Assembly (NCBI GenBank): GCA_036365515.1
Contig: CM070873.1
Location: forward strand, 67,329,529 to 67,393,528
DNA: 64,000 bases
Source of the DNA: Torymus aiolomorphi
Lineage: Eukaryota > Arthropoda > Insecta > Hymenoptera > Torymidae
Reading direction: 5' to 3'
Shown: positions 1-12,490 of the stretch, piece by piece
Numbering within the stretch: position 1 is the first letter of the stretch
How the letters are laid out: each line of letters starts with the position of its first letter
Notes under the pieces: generated by a model
What the model saw: only the letters and a program-made list of their open reading frames with translations
The model's database searches: none
What the model was told of the DNA's origin: nothing
Position numbers and translations under genes: made by a program

Positions 1-488
1 AATAACGGCAAGTGCACGCGCGTGGACGGAGGTTGGAATCATGCGCGATGCAGTGGGTTTATTAAGACTTTTGCAAATGAATGGTTTTCTTTGCTGTTTG
101 TTTAATGTTTGCACTCCTGCTTTGTGGTCAAGTGCGAATGAATGTGTTGACAAAATTAATTTTTATGCTTTCACTGATATGATAACTTGATTGCAAGAAT
201 AAATATACGGAAAAAAATCGTTTTAATCTTTTTCAGTAAATAAAGAGTGTGCAAAGCACGCAAAATGTTGACTTAGCAAAATGGGTTTTCGTTAATTTCA
301 CTCGATATTATAATTTTATTTTAATTACAATTTACACACACTTTTTTATATTGCATATTTAAAATTAATAAATACTTAAAAACACGATTGTAGACATGTC
401 ATGTAGTCTACGGGCTACTCGCAGTGTAAATCCATTTGAGCAGGGGCAGGGGAGGTGAAATCGATTCCATTTTGTGTTGAAATCGATT

Positions 489-490
<2 letters not shown>
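1..490. other. AT-rich non-coding DNA
   Basis: No reading frame, RNA or repeat boundary can be supported here. The first 60 bases are mildly GC-rich; the rest is AT-rich. Confidence 0.5.

Positions 491-559
<69 letters not shown>
491..559. repeat. (AT)n microsatellite
   Basis: About 34 uninterrupted AT dinucleotides. The flanks are loosely palindromic (gaaatcgattt on the left, aaatcattgaaatcg on the right). The Tyr/Ile-rich reading frames across it on both strands are artefacts of the repeat. Confidence 0.97.
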
Positions 560-563
<4 letters not shown>

Positions 564-960
564 CATTGAAATCGCTACAAATTACTAATAACGCTATTAC
601 AGAAGACAAAACTGTCTTTACAGACACCGGCGACCTTTGAATCGTAACTCCTTCAAAAAATAGTCTGGATATTCTACAGACTGCTTGCAAAAGGACAAAA
701 TACCAGCATACACGTGTTAGTTTCTTTTTTTATATACGCAAAAGTAAAAGAAGAAGAAACGTTTTAAATTTGAAAATATATTTATTAGAAATCAATTTTC
801 AAGCTGTTATATAGGATAAATAAAATGTATATTACATATTGTTTTAAATTTAAATAACCATGTATATAAATATATTTGGTATATAGGTAATAAGAGGTAA
901 TGATTGGATTTATTTATATTACCATTAATTTTATACAACCATAATATCATCAACATGTCA
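560..960. other. AT-rich non-coding DNA
   Basis: AT-rich sequence with short poly-T and TA-rich tracts. No feature is supported. Confidence 0.5.
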
Positions 961-965
961 TGACA

Positions 966-1037
966 TCGCGACGTTAGCTCCGTGGTTGAGCGTGAGACTA
1001 TATCAAACCGCGAGTCTGTGGGTTCGCGTCTTCACAT
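966..1037 (+). other. tRNA-like sequence with pol III A and B boxes
   Basis: An A-box-like motif (tagctccgtgg, 975-985) is followed 46 bases later by a B-box-like motif (ggttcgcgtc, 1021-1030), the spacing found in tRNA genes and tRNA-derived SINEs. I cannot draw a complete cloverleaf: the acceptor stem does not pair and the T stem is imperfect. It is best read as a degenerate tRNA-derived element or SINE head, not a functional tRNA. AT-rich DNA follows without an obvious tail. Confidence 0.4.
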
Positions 1038-1489
1038 TTTATGATTTATTTTCGTTTGTACGTAACAGTACTTATAATAATACATAACATTTTTACTTTC
1101 TTTCTATTATCTTGCATAAACTATAATTTCATTCTCGTTACATTTGTTCTCATTACATTTTTAACGCAAAATTAATACTTTTGTTTTTTTATATTGGTGT
1201 AATAAATTGGGGTTTAAGTCATTTTCGTTACTTCAAAGTGACATCAAAAACATGAAAGCATTCATTTTGCCAAAAAGTATTGCAAAGTCTCAATAGAAGA
1301 CTGCTATTTGTTTAAAATAGTAGAAAAAATTGCAAATGTTAAGTGCGATAAATATTTACTATAGTATAGAGCGTACTACCTGCGGGTTACGTATTTGTTC
1401 AAACTTTGGGATATGTTATAGGAACCCAAAATACCATAAATTATTCAGTTTAGATAGATCCTCTATAGCATATCAAATATACAACTTTA
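1038..1489. other. AT-rich non-coding DNA
   Basis: AT-rich, no supported feature; it may include the body of a degraded tRNA-derived SINE. Confidence 0.4.
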
Positions 1490-1735
1490 TTGGAAATTGA
1501 TATTTTGTAACTCCGAGAAAAGAAAATGAAAGCTCGATTTTTCAACTTTTATCTTGTGTACTCGATATTTGAATAATTTTGTTGGTAATTGATATTATTG
1601 AATTCCGAGAAAAGCCAATGAAAGCTCGATTTTGTTATTTTTATCTTGTTGACTTGATATTTCATAACTTTTTTGGTAATTAATATTACTGAATTCTGAA
1701 AAAAGCAATCAAAAGCTCTACTTTTATCATGTACA
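1490..1735. repeat. Three-copy tandem repeat, about 92 bp
   Basis: Copies start near 1490, 1582 and 1673 with the shared opening ttggtaattgatatt and an inner block close to gagaaaagNNaatgaaagctcg. The third copy is truncated and more diverged. No coding potential. Confidence 0.75.
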
Positions 1736-2560
1736 TTCTATAATAGTATGTAATATTTATATCGCCACCTAAAGTAAATAATAAAAACATTTTTACTAGA
1801 ATAAAGCCTTACAAAAGAATTCTAAAAATTTCTGCAAAAAATTATTAAAATAAAATAAACTTAAAATCGTAACAATTTTATATATATAATCAATTTAAAT
1901 TGAATCCATTGTGATTCTTGAAATCACTTGAAATCGTCATGAAATCGAGTTACTTTTGCCATCACTCACACACAATGTTCTCAAGTGAGTAGCCCCTCCT
2001 ACAAAGACCTTTTCTAATATACCTATAACTCAATGGAAGCTTTCTTCAGAATCTAGATATTACCAAAGTAACATTAACGAATGCAGACGATGCTAAATAA
2101 TTTGAATACATCTTAATTTAATTTCAAAAGAAAACATTTATTAGATTTAATTTATTGTAGTACCATTTTGTGGAGTTTAATAGATGCAACGTAATTGATC
2201 CTGATAACTATTTTATTTTCTATGTATATCCAAACGAAGTATAGTTTGATTTACAACTTTCAAATCTATAAAAAATTACAAGGAAAATGGTATCGAAACT
2301 TTTTATCACCTAAATATCCAACTTCACAGCATAATTTTCCAAATATTCGGTCAAACTTCCATAAAACCTCGCGTGAGCCGTTGTCAAAAAAAGTTTTTAC
2401 AACTTTTCTCCTCTCTCGTTTTAGCGCTAAAAAATTTCATTTAACAATCACTCATAAAATCAATATTCCGGACGAGAAAAAAAATTTGTCGAACAAACTC
2501 AAAAACAGCGCGTTACCATTCCCGCTCATCAATCACGCACATCGCGTTCGACGAAACAAA
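1736..2560. other. AT-rich non-coding DNA
   Basis: AT-rich DNA. The 157-residue reading frame at 2195-2668 runs through the CA/CT microsatellite and has AT-driven composition, so I do not treat it as a gene. Confidence 0.45.
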
Positions 2561-4670
2561 CCCAACCGGCCAAAAACATTCTCGCTCGTTCCATCCACAA
2601 CAGCCACACACACACACACACACTCTCTCTCACTTTCCGAACGACGCACCCTTGCCGATTTTAAATGATCGACCGGCATATACGCGCGACATCCGATAGG
2701 CCGCGCGTAGCATACGCTTTACGAGCGGTCGCGCACGCACGCGACATACATACCCTTGTAGTTTACGTCACATGTAACCGTGCGCGCATGCGGCCCTTAA
2801 TACGGCCGCGCGAGACAGAGCGTCGCGTTAACGGGATTTTCGGGGACGTGCGACATGTTCGTCCTGCGTTGCCGATGAATAAAATAATGAACGCGTCGCG
2901 GACGCGCGTATAGGTAGTCCGTTAATGGGAAGTCGTTGTCGTGCGTTACGTGAACGAATGTCGATCGATGTTTCGCGCTGAACTTCGCTTTTTACGTGTA
3001 TTTAGCGGGATGGGGATGGGGGTTGGGTGGAATTGGGGGTGGGAGAGATGTTGAATTTATGTCTTTCTTGCTAGAGGAATTAATTGTTATTGAAGACCAA
3101 GCGCTTATGCAAGGGGCTGCAGTTGTTGTGTGCCGCAACGATGGTTAATTAGGATAATTGGTATCTATTACCGGTGACCATCTGCTCGTTAATATTCAAA
3201 TGTTCCGGGGATGGCTAAGATGATTACTGCTATTAGTAGCGGATAAATCAGCAATGCATGTAAATCCGTGCATTACATCATTAAATATTTGATTATCCCG
3301 ATACGATGGAACGATTGAAGCTTGTATACGAAATAACCAAAGGGAAATTACAATATTTCATCAGATTAAATGTACTTTTATTTGAACCGCGTTTATTTTT
3401 TAATGAAGTTTTACTTATTTATATAAGGTTCAGATTTAATATGTTAATTCAGTGAATAATATATCACGGACGATGAATATTTAAATTACCTTCACTCTTT
3501 CATAAAGTTATTACGTATTCAGCGACAAAAGGAAAATTTAAATTAACATTAAAAGGAAGGATATTACCATAGATTCTCCAAATCCACTGAATTGTTTGCT
3601 TCGCAAATATAATAAAATTCCAAGACCATTTAATAATACTTCTTTTTACAAGCGGATTGCCCAACGATATGGCGCTCCTCGCAATGTTGTGTGTCACATT
3701 TAATCATCGTCCACCGCGGACGAATGAAACACCACATCAGACAAACAAAAAAGCTCACACTTCGCCTATATATACACATACACACAATTATAACGACATA
3801 AATCCCACTATTTCTGGACAACGGCGACACGAAAGCCCCCGCCTACGCGATGCTTATTTATCGAAGTTTATTAGGTCGACGATCCATTTACGCGTTCACA
3901 TTCACGTCACACCTCGCGGCTATCGTAAAAACGCCGTTCGCACTGCTGTCCCCGCACATGCACGCACTCATATGCCTATACATACGCGAAGCACGTGTAT
4001 AAATCGAGACAAAGCCGCATCCGATTTCCTCTGCAGAAACTTTCGCAATATTAATCATCCCCCGCGCCGCCAATGTACATACATATCCTCGTTTCCTGGC
4101 TGCGCGCGCGAAGAAAGCGTCGCTGCTCCCGCCGCCGTGATCGTCGAAGTTCGATATTGCGCGCGGGGAAGAAGAACTACGCGCAACCTACCCGCACTTT
4201 GAGCGTAATTCAAGCGGAATGCGGCGTGCACACGCGCACCGGTGTAGATTCCGCGCGAGCGAAAAGTTCGCGTGCGCGACTCTCGGAATGCCATTTAATC
4301 GATTCAGCGACCCGTTCCTTAACTCGGAGGAGAGGGAGAAAGAGAGAGTTTTGCAGAGGGGGGAGAAGGATTTCGCTCTCGCGATGGGAAGTTTGACGCA
4401 GAAATTACGTTATCGTCGCCCGCGCGCGAGTACAAGAGAGAGCAGCTGCCGTACGCGCTGTCGTTGTTGGAGTTCCTTCTTTTTTCTCGCAAGACTTCGT
4501 TTAAATTCATATTAACGCCAGTAGGAGATAATCGAGCACGCGAGCGAGTGGCCGCGTGGAGCTGTATATACCATGGCGAAGTTCCACGACTTCGCGGAGA
4601 TATTAGAGAGCGCTTGAGAGATGGCTTTTTAAAGAGATGTGACGGAGGGGTGCGCAGTTTTTTTTAACTT
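2560..4670. promoter_or_regulatory. CpG-rich island with CA/CT and GA repeats
   Basis: About 2 kb of GC- and CpG-rich DNA with CGCG tracts, a (CA)n(CT)n run near 2608-2632 and GA-rich purine runs near 4325-4375. An AT-rich middle part (about 3000-3660) carries TAATTA-type homeodomain core sites. Several overlapping reading frames on both strands are all Arg/His/Ser-rich, as expected from CpG-rich sequence, and none shows a domain. It may be an enhancer or promoter island; function is inferred from composition only. Confidence 0.35.
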
Positions 4671-5111
4671 TGTCGATGACAACGCTGGGGAGGAAGTTCA
4701 CTTCGGTCTAGTAAATATTTACACGTTACACCGTGTAAGTGTTGTTTTGTGCTGTTAATTTGCAGCTTTTGATTGATTGGCTTCTGAAGGGGTAAGGGAC
4801 ATTTTTTAATTATAAATTTAATTGATCGGCTCATTAATATAGATGTATTGGGAGATGAATTATTTATTTACGGAATTATTATGTGGGATTTAATTATACG
4901 ATGCAGGAGCTAGAATGGAGATTGATCTAATGGTAAAATTATGTGTATACATTGAACTGGAGTAATAGAGTCAATGAAATTACTTTATGTATGTTTGCTA
5001 GCTGCTATAATTAATTTTAATATTTATATTATAATATATGAACTTATATTTTTATATATTTTTGAAATAGTAATAAAAATGCGTTTAAATTTATCTATAT
5101 ATACTGTTATA
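4671..5111. other. AT-rich non-coding DNA
   Basis: No supported feature. The 84-residue frame at 4974-5228 runs into the hairpin element that follows and is not gene-like. Confidence 0.5.
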
Positions 5112-5364
5112 TTCTCTAAAGTTGAATTAGTGAAAATTGCTCCACCATTTCAATTAGTAGAAATAACTACTAATTTATTAGTGAATATTCACTATTTCAT
5201 TAGTGGCTTTTTAAAAACTACTAATTAAATTAGTAAAAACTACTAATCAAAATAGTAGTTTTAATAAACTACTAAATGAAATAGTGAATATTCACTAATA
5301 AATTAGAAGTTTTTTCTACTAATTGAAATGGTGGAGCAATTTTCACTAATTCAACTTTAGAGAG
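5112..5364. mobile_element. Hairpin MITE, TA-flanked, TCTCTAAAG termini
   Basis: A near-perfect inverted repeat whose two arms make up almost the whole 253 bases. The left end reads ttctctaaagttgaattag and the right end is its complement apart from the second base. Both ends abut TA, fitting the Tc1/mariner TA target duplication. The inside is built from alternating actactaat / attagtag blocks and a gtgaatattcac core. The termini match those of the larger element at 11004-13052, so both belong to one family. Confidence 0.8.
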
Positions 5365-5589
5365 TAAGTAGAAGTAAAAAAACTCATACTTAAAAGAAAA
5401 AGAAAAAATGGTATGATTACTCATATAAGTATCCCTTTTATAAGACATTCTTGATTCATTTTCTTTACACCTTTTGAGATGAGTTTTGGAACAATTTTAT
5501 TATCTCTGTGCGTCAGTTTTAAAAATAATGAATAACAATACATAAGTGTGGCGATGAAGAAAGTTAACTGTAAGACTGTACTTGGCGAG
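5365..5589. other. AT-rich non-coding DNA
   Basis: No supported feature. A minus-strand frame at 5421-5663 is hydrophobic but has no recognisable domain and overlaps the inverted repeat that follows. Confidence 0.4.
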
Positions 5590-6230
5590 ACAGGGGAGAT
5601 CATGATTGCCAAGGTTATTACTCTGGTGGAAATTTGTCTATCTGAAATGGCCAACAATCTCAATAAATAGGTAGAAAAAATGGCTAGTTAATAGGCCCCG
5701 GTGAAACGCTTTTTCTCCCATTATTCGCACATTTAATAGATTGGACATAACCTCCAAATTTTCGTTTTAAGTTTACTTAAAGAATTGAGGTTAAATTGGA
5801 CAGTATTCAGCTGTAACTAATAGCTTACTAAAATATAAACAATATGAGCAGACAGAAAAACCATTTACCATTTTAGTAGTCCTTTTGAAGATATTACATA
5901 GAATGTATTTATTGCCATTAGATTCTGTCTCTCTCACTCCTTGTCATAACAACAGGCCTTCTACTAGCCATTTCCGGACTAAAAAACTGATCAGTTTTAA
6001 TACCTTTAAAATACTCAAGAACAAGTTTGTGTTTGTCTTCGCAAAACTCGTTCTATTTTTCAATCTATTAAATGTTTGAATAATAGGGAAAAACCCGTTT
6101 CACCGGGAGCTAGAAACTGGAAAAGGGAAATTCCCATTTTATAGCAAGTTTCTAATATAAATGGCCAGTTAATAGTTAGAAAATGTTTTGGATTTCCACC
6201 AGGGTATTATAAGCGATGGCAATGAGATCG
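5590..6230. repeat. Degenerate inverted repeat
   Basis: The left arm (about 5590-5745) and right arm (about 6060-6230) are complementary in several blocks: accccggtgaaacg-like against cgtttcaccggg, ctctggtggaaat against atttccaccagggt, and gggagaaaaagcg against a similar block on the other side. The arms carry indels, so this is an old foldback copy. Confidence 0.6.
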
Positions 6231-6300
6231 ATCATTGATTTATATAAAAAGTTATTTGAAAGTGTGATTTAATATAGTAAAATTTTTGAAAAATGATATC

Positions 6301-7071
6301 TGTGACTTCCAGGAATAACGACTTCACTGCATTTTACGTTTTCGAGAAATCGACGTTTTAAAATTTCTGTCATGACACTTCATATGTCAGATCGAAATGC
6401 ACGAGATGAGTCATAACAATGTAGACATTTACAAAGGTATCGAATATCTTTCGAACCCCGCTATCAGCTGCTAGAATACATTTTTGTTCTTTGTATGAAC
6501 AAACAAAACAATGCAGTTAAGTCGTTATTCTGGTAACTATGCAGTTAAGTAGTTTTATGGAAATTGTTCAAATGAGATAAATAGCATAGTTATTTCTATA
6601 CTTAAAACATAGAATACGAATTCTTTTTTAAATATTCATTCCCGCGTATGCGCCTCCTAAGGGAATGTGCGTAAAGTCAACGGAATTCGGTACCGAATAC
6701 CGAACGTTACTTACTGTTTATACAGACTCGCCCCATCGCCCGGCAATAAAAGCTGTTGTGTTACCTTCTATTATCTATTGTACTATTGTGCCTTGATCTT
6801 TGTTGCTGTAAAAATAGGTCATAATCGTCATTTCTGTTTATTATGTAGATAGAAATCTCAACTCCTTCTTGAAAAATATTGATTTGTAAATAAAGCACAT
6901 TTAGTTAAGTGGTTTTTCCGGACACAGGTGCAGTTAAGTGGTTATGCACTTAGCTGATATTTACTCATTGAATGCGTTTCAGATTTCTGGTCCAAGTCTA
7001 GATGAAAAAGGGTTGTTAGAAGGTATAAATTATAACAAAATGCAGTTAAGTCGTTATTCCTGGAAGTCACA
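6301..7071. mobile_element. 771-bp element with 35-bp terminal inverted repeats
   Basis: The ends are inverted copies of about 35 bp with one mismatch, beginning tgtgacttccaggaataacg. The motif tgcagttaagtcgttatt also occurs inside at about 6512, 6541 and 6929, so sub-terminal direct repeats exist. No clear target duplication is seen and no transposase frame is present, so this is a non-autonomous element of unknown superfamily. Confidence 0.65.
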
Positions 7072-7321
7072 AATATACATTTTGTACATAATAATGATTT
7101 TCGAATACAAATTGTACATATAAATATTATGCACTAAGCATTAATGTTTTCACTGAATCTAATTTTGCGTACTTCGGTTAGATTATGTATCGATTATTGA
7201 TTCTCAATTCATATCATGATGTATACATACTGGATTTCGTATAGTCTTTGTATAAAATATTATACTCTTTTGCGTTCATGTTCATGATAATAAAATAGTA
7301 AATTTGCTTGTACAAATAACA
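7072..7321. other. AT-rich non-coding DNA
   Basis: No supported feature. Confidence 0.5.
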
Positions 7322-7902
7322 AAACCGCTGCCAATTCATTGGCCCGTTGCTTCCTCAAACTTAATTTTGTGATTCCTTTAATTAATTTTTAATAACAAAA
7401 TTTATAATTTTTGCAACAAATTATGCCATAATTATAATTAAATTTATTTTGAAGATTAAAAAGTAAATATAGATATTTTAATTCTCTTTCGAATGCTACC
7501 CATCCGATCCAGATACATTTAGAGCTTATAGCTATTCATATTCTGCATTATCGTGATTTTTCTCAAAAAAATTGACCGTTTAGTTTCGGAGTTATAAGCT
7601 TTAAAAAAAAACACGTTTTTGTCAATACCAAGAAAACCGGGATAGCTAGAGAAATTTTTTTTTTTGTAAATTATAGGTTTTTTTACGCTCTTTCGAATGC
7701 TAACCATCAGATTTAAATATCTCGATTCTATCATTGAAAAAATGCCAAAAACAATTTTGAGAAAATCGAAAATTCGAAATAAAACAAAAACGAATCGGCC
7801 CAATCAAAAAACGAATTTTTGACCCGCCATCATACAAAAAAGAACAAAAAGAATGAGATCTGTCCGGTTAAAATCGATCGAGTAGAAGCTTAGATCCAGG
7901 CG

Positions 7903-7977
<75 letters not shown>

Positions 7978-8131
7978 ACACACACACACACATCCATACA
8001 GACATTTTTCAAAAATCATGTATTTTGGTTCCTAACATCTCGAATATCAATTATAACATGTTTTTACAACAACTCAAAAAATTACTATCACAAAGCTTCC
8101 TCTAGGAGGAAGCAAAATTCCTCTGAAATAA
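7322..8131 (+). mobile_element. Interspersed repeat, copy A, CA microsatellite and terminal hairpin
   Basis: Starts ccgctgccaattcattggc and ends in a hairpin, gcttcctc-tag-gaggaagc. The same start and end occur in a second copy at 62255-63190, and the hairpin end recurs at 35705 in reverse. A (CA)n tract at about 7907-7992 lies at the same relative place, shortly before the hairpin end, as in the other copies. An inner block (ctctttcgaatgct) is duplicated about 190 bases apart. No open frame of substance, so it is a non-autonomous repeat. Confidence 0.7.
7907..7992. repeat. (CA)n microsatellite
   Basis: About 43 CA units with a single CAGA interruption, embedded in repeat copy A. Confidence 0.95.
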
Positions 8132-8532
8132 TAACCACAAAAACAAAATATTATGGAACGCAAGGCATGCTTTTTCCCCAGACTTCCGGTCGTAAACCGT
8201 ATTCTCTTTGTCATCGAAAGTCCTCGATGCGTGTCTTCGGAATTAAACAAAGAAAATTTTGCAATCAAATTCAAAATCGGCCTGCAGATAAACGCGGAGA
8301 AAAGGCAAGAGCGATATCGAAGACAGAAGAAGAAAGTAGATATGAGACGATGCCAGCAGCAGTCGCGCAACCTTTGAAGGAACCGAAGAAGACCGCGCGC
8401 TGGCCGCCGATAGTTTCCCATTGGGCTGGCGGAGTACCGAAGTAAAATATGAGGTCGGAAGAGGAGGAGTATTCGGAACGGGTAGTTAGAGCCCAAGTCA
8501 AACACGAGAGCAAGCGAGAGAGCAAAGATTGC

Positions 8533-8635
<103 letters not shown>

Positions 8636-8747
8636 CTCGTCCCATGCGACAACGCAGTCGGAGATAGAAAGAAAATAACCCCAGCGAATGGAAAACAAAG
8701 AGGGAGGAAAACTACCGGAGAAGAAAGACAGCAGTGGCTGTCGTGGC

Positions 8748-8770
8748 GGGGGGGGGGGGGGGGGGGGGGG
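8748..8770. repeat. G homopolymer, 23 bases
   Basis: Twenty-three consecutive G. Such a run can form a quadruplex and is error-prone in sequencing. Confidence 0.9.
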
Positions 8771-9300
8771 ACGGAATCGGAGCGAGCCGAGCTTAGTCCA
8801 CTCAAATAGATTTCATTTCCTTCGGAGAGCGCGCGTGCGAGAAGCTACCACTGTCTTTCTCTCTTCTCTGTCTTTAAGTTTAAGTTTCGAAGCCTTCGGT
8901 AGAAACTTGGTCCTTCGTCGCCTCCGTTACAGCGTCTCCTTTTTTCCCCCGTAATTACGAAATTTCGAATAAATATTCCAAAAGGGACGCGCGCGCGTCG
9001 TAAAGTTCTGCCTCAAGTTTTCGTGCTATATGAGGGAGAGGGGGGGGGGCGGAGAAATACGGTACAGTAGAATTTTACTTGTAAAGTGGGAACGTCTATT
9101 TTCGTTTGATAAATGAGCTGTCGGCTCGAGTTACGCTCGAATCGTTTACAGGTATGCTCTTTCAACCGGTGGCGAGAGGATAGGTACCTTTTTGTAATTA
9201 AATATTTGAGAAATGTTGCGAGAGGTGATTTTAATTATTCGCCCGGTTCGTATTCCCGGAATGCTAGAATATTGCAACGCTATAATTGGACTTCAGGAGC

Positions 9301-9780
9301 ATAATATCCGTGTACGTACGCCTCTATTTATCCACGCTCTTTTTAACAGTGGAGATTGTAATGAGCTTTCATAGTACGATGAAATATTTCATAAGCGTAT
9401 AAAATGATTTTAATTACTTTTGCAAAGGAAATTTCCGAAATACCTGCTGCACTCGAAATTTTAATTTTATGCATATTTTATTAAAATTTGCCGATTTTTT
9501 TAACCATTTTTAAAATACAAAATTTAATAAAAGATTGTATTTGAGATTCTGATTATAAAGTACAATATTTTCAATTTCTTTTAATATATTAAAAAAATGA
9601 TATGGTAAAATCCCAAAAACATGATATATAATTATAATAACAGTATGAGAAACTGAGTTTATAGATTAGCCTATCATAAAATATTTCTGCAATACAAATA
9701 AAAATTGACGTAGACACTTCAATATCTTACTACTTTATAAAACATTCCATGAAAACCAACAATTGCTATATCGATCAATC
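9301..9780. other. AT-rich non-coding DNA
   Basis: No supported feature. Confidence 0.5.
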
Positions 9781-10350
9781 TTCCTTCCCGCACCAGCTCA
9801 AAAATTCAAAGCCCCCGCGTTCAAAATTGAATGGCCGATTGTTGCGTCAAAGCCGCGTCACTCTATATACCTCCGCCCTCCGCACGGCCGCGAGAAGCCC
9901 AGCAGCGTCGCTTCAATTTTCCGCGTTGTTATTGCACGGCTATTAACTACTTCCGGCGGCGTCGGCGGCTGCGGCATGGAGCGAGTTCGGGCGCTTCCGC
10001 CTCTTTACCCCCACTTTCCATCACCATCTAAGTAATTAACTGCCCTCTCCGGCGGCACTGCTACCGCCGTGCCCAGGGTTTCGCGAGAGAGAGAACGCGG
10101 GCGGTTAGTTTGGTTTCGGTTTAATATTGTGGCTGCGTAGCCCCCAAGCGAACTGAGAGAGAGAGAGAGAGAGGGCTGCAGCAACTTAATACACCTACGG
10201 GCTCCGCGGGTACGCGCACGGGCACGAGTGTCTGAGAAACACAGACGTTACGTGCCGAATGGGATGCGGGGTAGCTCCCAGCAGTCGAACAAAGAGATCA
10301 TTGTTGACCCGGGGAATGAAAGTTCGGTTCGGTTTGCAAGCTAGTTTTTG
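9780..10350. promoter_or_regulatory. CpG-rich island with short GA tract
   Basis: GC-rich DNA with GCCGC/CGGCG clusters and a GA tract near 10158-10172. Frames here shift between strands and have no domain. Possible regulatory island. Confidence 0.3.
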
Positions 10351-11001
10351 TGGGGGATTGGTTCGGTAATTAACGTACTTATCCCTTTGTTTCGTAATTT
10401 AATCAGTTTAGATATCATTTTAATATCTATTCTAAAGTTTTGCGATGATTTATTGAAAAAAAAAAAAAAAAAAAAAACAAATATTTGATGTATATAAATC
10501 ATCGCCAGGAATGAAAAGGTTCAGTTATAGAAATCTTATTTACTTCTAAAAAAGTTTCAGGAATAGTGAACTTTATTTATTTAAAACAATAAGAATAATT
10601 TATAAAAAATAAAAAAAATAAGAAACTTTAATAAAGTTTATCACTTCCCTAGTAGAAAATGAACTATATTTTATAGCTACCGTGTTAATTAAATAAAAGC
10701 ATTTTTAGCCAAAATCATGATACAAAATTAATATAATTCAATCTAAAAGTTTTGCTGTTACTTAAAATTTATGAAGTGTAAATACCATAATTTATTTCTG
10801 ATTGGTATATAATTATGAAATAACAAGCAATGTGCGTTTTTAGCCAGAAAATTAACTCAAAAGTAGCTAATTTACAGTTAATATTTCTACCAGGGTTGTC
10901 GAAAACAAATTTGTAACGAGTGCTCTATACATATTTATGTTTATAAATAAATAAAAGTATTTTATTTAAGTATTTTTCGGATCGATAGAAATTATTTAAT
11001 A
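10351..11001. other. AT-rich non-coding DNA with poly-A run
   Basis: A poly-A run lies at about 10456-10477. Nothing else is supported. Confidence 0.5.
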
Positions 11002-11469
11002 TACTCTCTAAATTTTAATACGTGAAATTTCACTTATTTTATGAGTCAAAACTGTTTCACTTATTCTATAAGTAAAAATTATTTCAGTTGTACTAAATAA
11101 GTATAAACTTTTCACTTATTTAATTAGTTAACATTATTATCTGTAAAGTAAAATTACATTCACTCAAGAAGTGGAGATTTAATATACTGCAAGTGAATAC
11201 CATTATTATATAATTAGTATTAATATTTAAGCAAATTTCTGAAATGATATTACATTATTTTGAAAAATAATAATTTTTTGAGGGAGAGTTATTATATGTA
11301 TATAATATTTGAATTGAATAAATATACTTATTTCAGTAAGTTGTTTATTAAATTTTCACTATCGCTCAATTTGTTTAGATTAATGTTCGACAAATTAATA
11401 TTTATAGACGTTACGATATCAGTCGGCGATCTATTATTAACACCATAGGTGTTAATATATCTTTCAACA

Positions 11470-12010
11470 AACCAAAAAAGTTTTTCAATAATATAGAGTA
11501 TTCGACGTTAAAAACAAAAGATATTTAAAATAATAAATGAAACGCTGAAATAATATCCATTTTCTTGTAATAATTTCATCGTCGGCTATTACAAAAATGT
11601 GTATTCGTGCCGCTTGTATACTTACGAAAAAAAATTTATACAAAAAATGTTGTTCAATAACGAGGTATTCAACGTTAAAAACAAAATATATTTTGAATAA
11701 CAAGTCAAATAGTATAACAATATCGGACATATTTTTCTCGTAATAATTTCATCGTCGGCTACTACAAAAATATGTTTTCGTACCGCTTATATACTTAGGA
11801 AGGAACGTTTCCTTGCTAAAAAATTTATAACGACTGTGTATTATGAACACCATAAATGTATCTTTCCACAAAAAAAAAGTTGTTCAATAACGAGATATTC
11901 AACGTTAAAAACAAAATTTATTTTGAATAACAAGTAAAATAGTGTAACAATATCCGACGTATTTTTCTTGTAATAATTCCATTGTCGGCTACTACAAATA
12001 GTACATTGTA
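11470..12010. repeat. Diverged tandem repeat, three copies of about 170-230 bp
   Basis: Copies share the blocks ttcaacgttaaaaacaaaa and gtaataatttcatcgtcggc followed by tacaaaa. The spacing is uneven because of indels. They lie inside the TA-flanked element. Confidence 0.7.
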
Positions 12011-12294
12011 CAACAAGGGGAGAAATGAGGTATTTCTAGCGAGGGCGAGGTGTTCCGCAGGAGTTGGAGTCGAGGGCGCCCGAGACAAATACGGGTGCTG
12101 AAAACACCTCACCCGAGTCTGAAATAGCTTCTCTTTCCGTGTTACACACCGTATTTTTTTAACGAAGGCATGATGGGACCTTTTTTACGTGTGTGAGTCG
12201 GAGAGAGGATTGGGCATTTCGGGTCGTACACAACGCAGTTAGAAATCAAAATAATTTGAAATGTATGCGCAATTAACTATATAAGGGAGGCAGA

Positions 12295-12490
12295 AATTTT
12301 CATTTCCCACCTGTTCTGGGGTAGAAATGGACATTTCTTACCTGTTTTAGGGTAGAAATATTCATTTCTCACCTGTTTTAGGGTAGAAATGGCCATTTCT
12401 CACCTCTTTTAGGGCACAAATGAATAATATTTCTCACCAGTTTTTTATTTCTTACCTGTGTTAGGGTAGAAATGGATATTTCTTACCATT
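12295..12490. repeat. 31-bp tandem repeat
   Basis: At least four units with the core acctgttttagggtagaaat starting near 12310, 12341, 12372 and 12403, then diverged copies. It lies inside the 11004-13052 element. Confidence 0.8.

Noticed and set aside
415..690. 91-residue frame with a Tyr-Ile repeat
   Set aside because: It is the (AT)n microsatellite translated; the other strand gives the same pattern.
3657..4202. 181-residue plus-strand frame
   Set aside because: His/Arg/Thr-rich text from CA- and CG-rich DNA with overlapping frames on the minus strand; no motif.
5421..5663. 80-residue hydrophobic minus-strand frame
   Set aside because: Overlaps a degenerate inverted repeat, no homologous pattern recognised and no supporting context.
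7322..8131. Helitron assignment for the hairpin-ended repeat
   Set aside because: The end hairpin is suggestive, but no CTRR end, no consistent TC start and no A/T insertion site could be shown.
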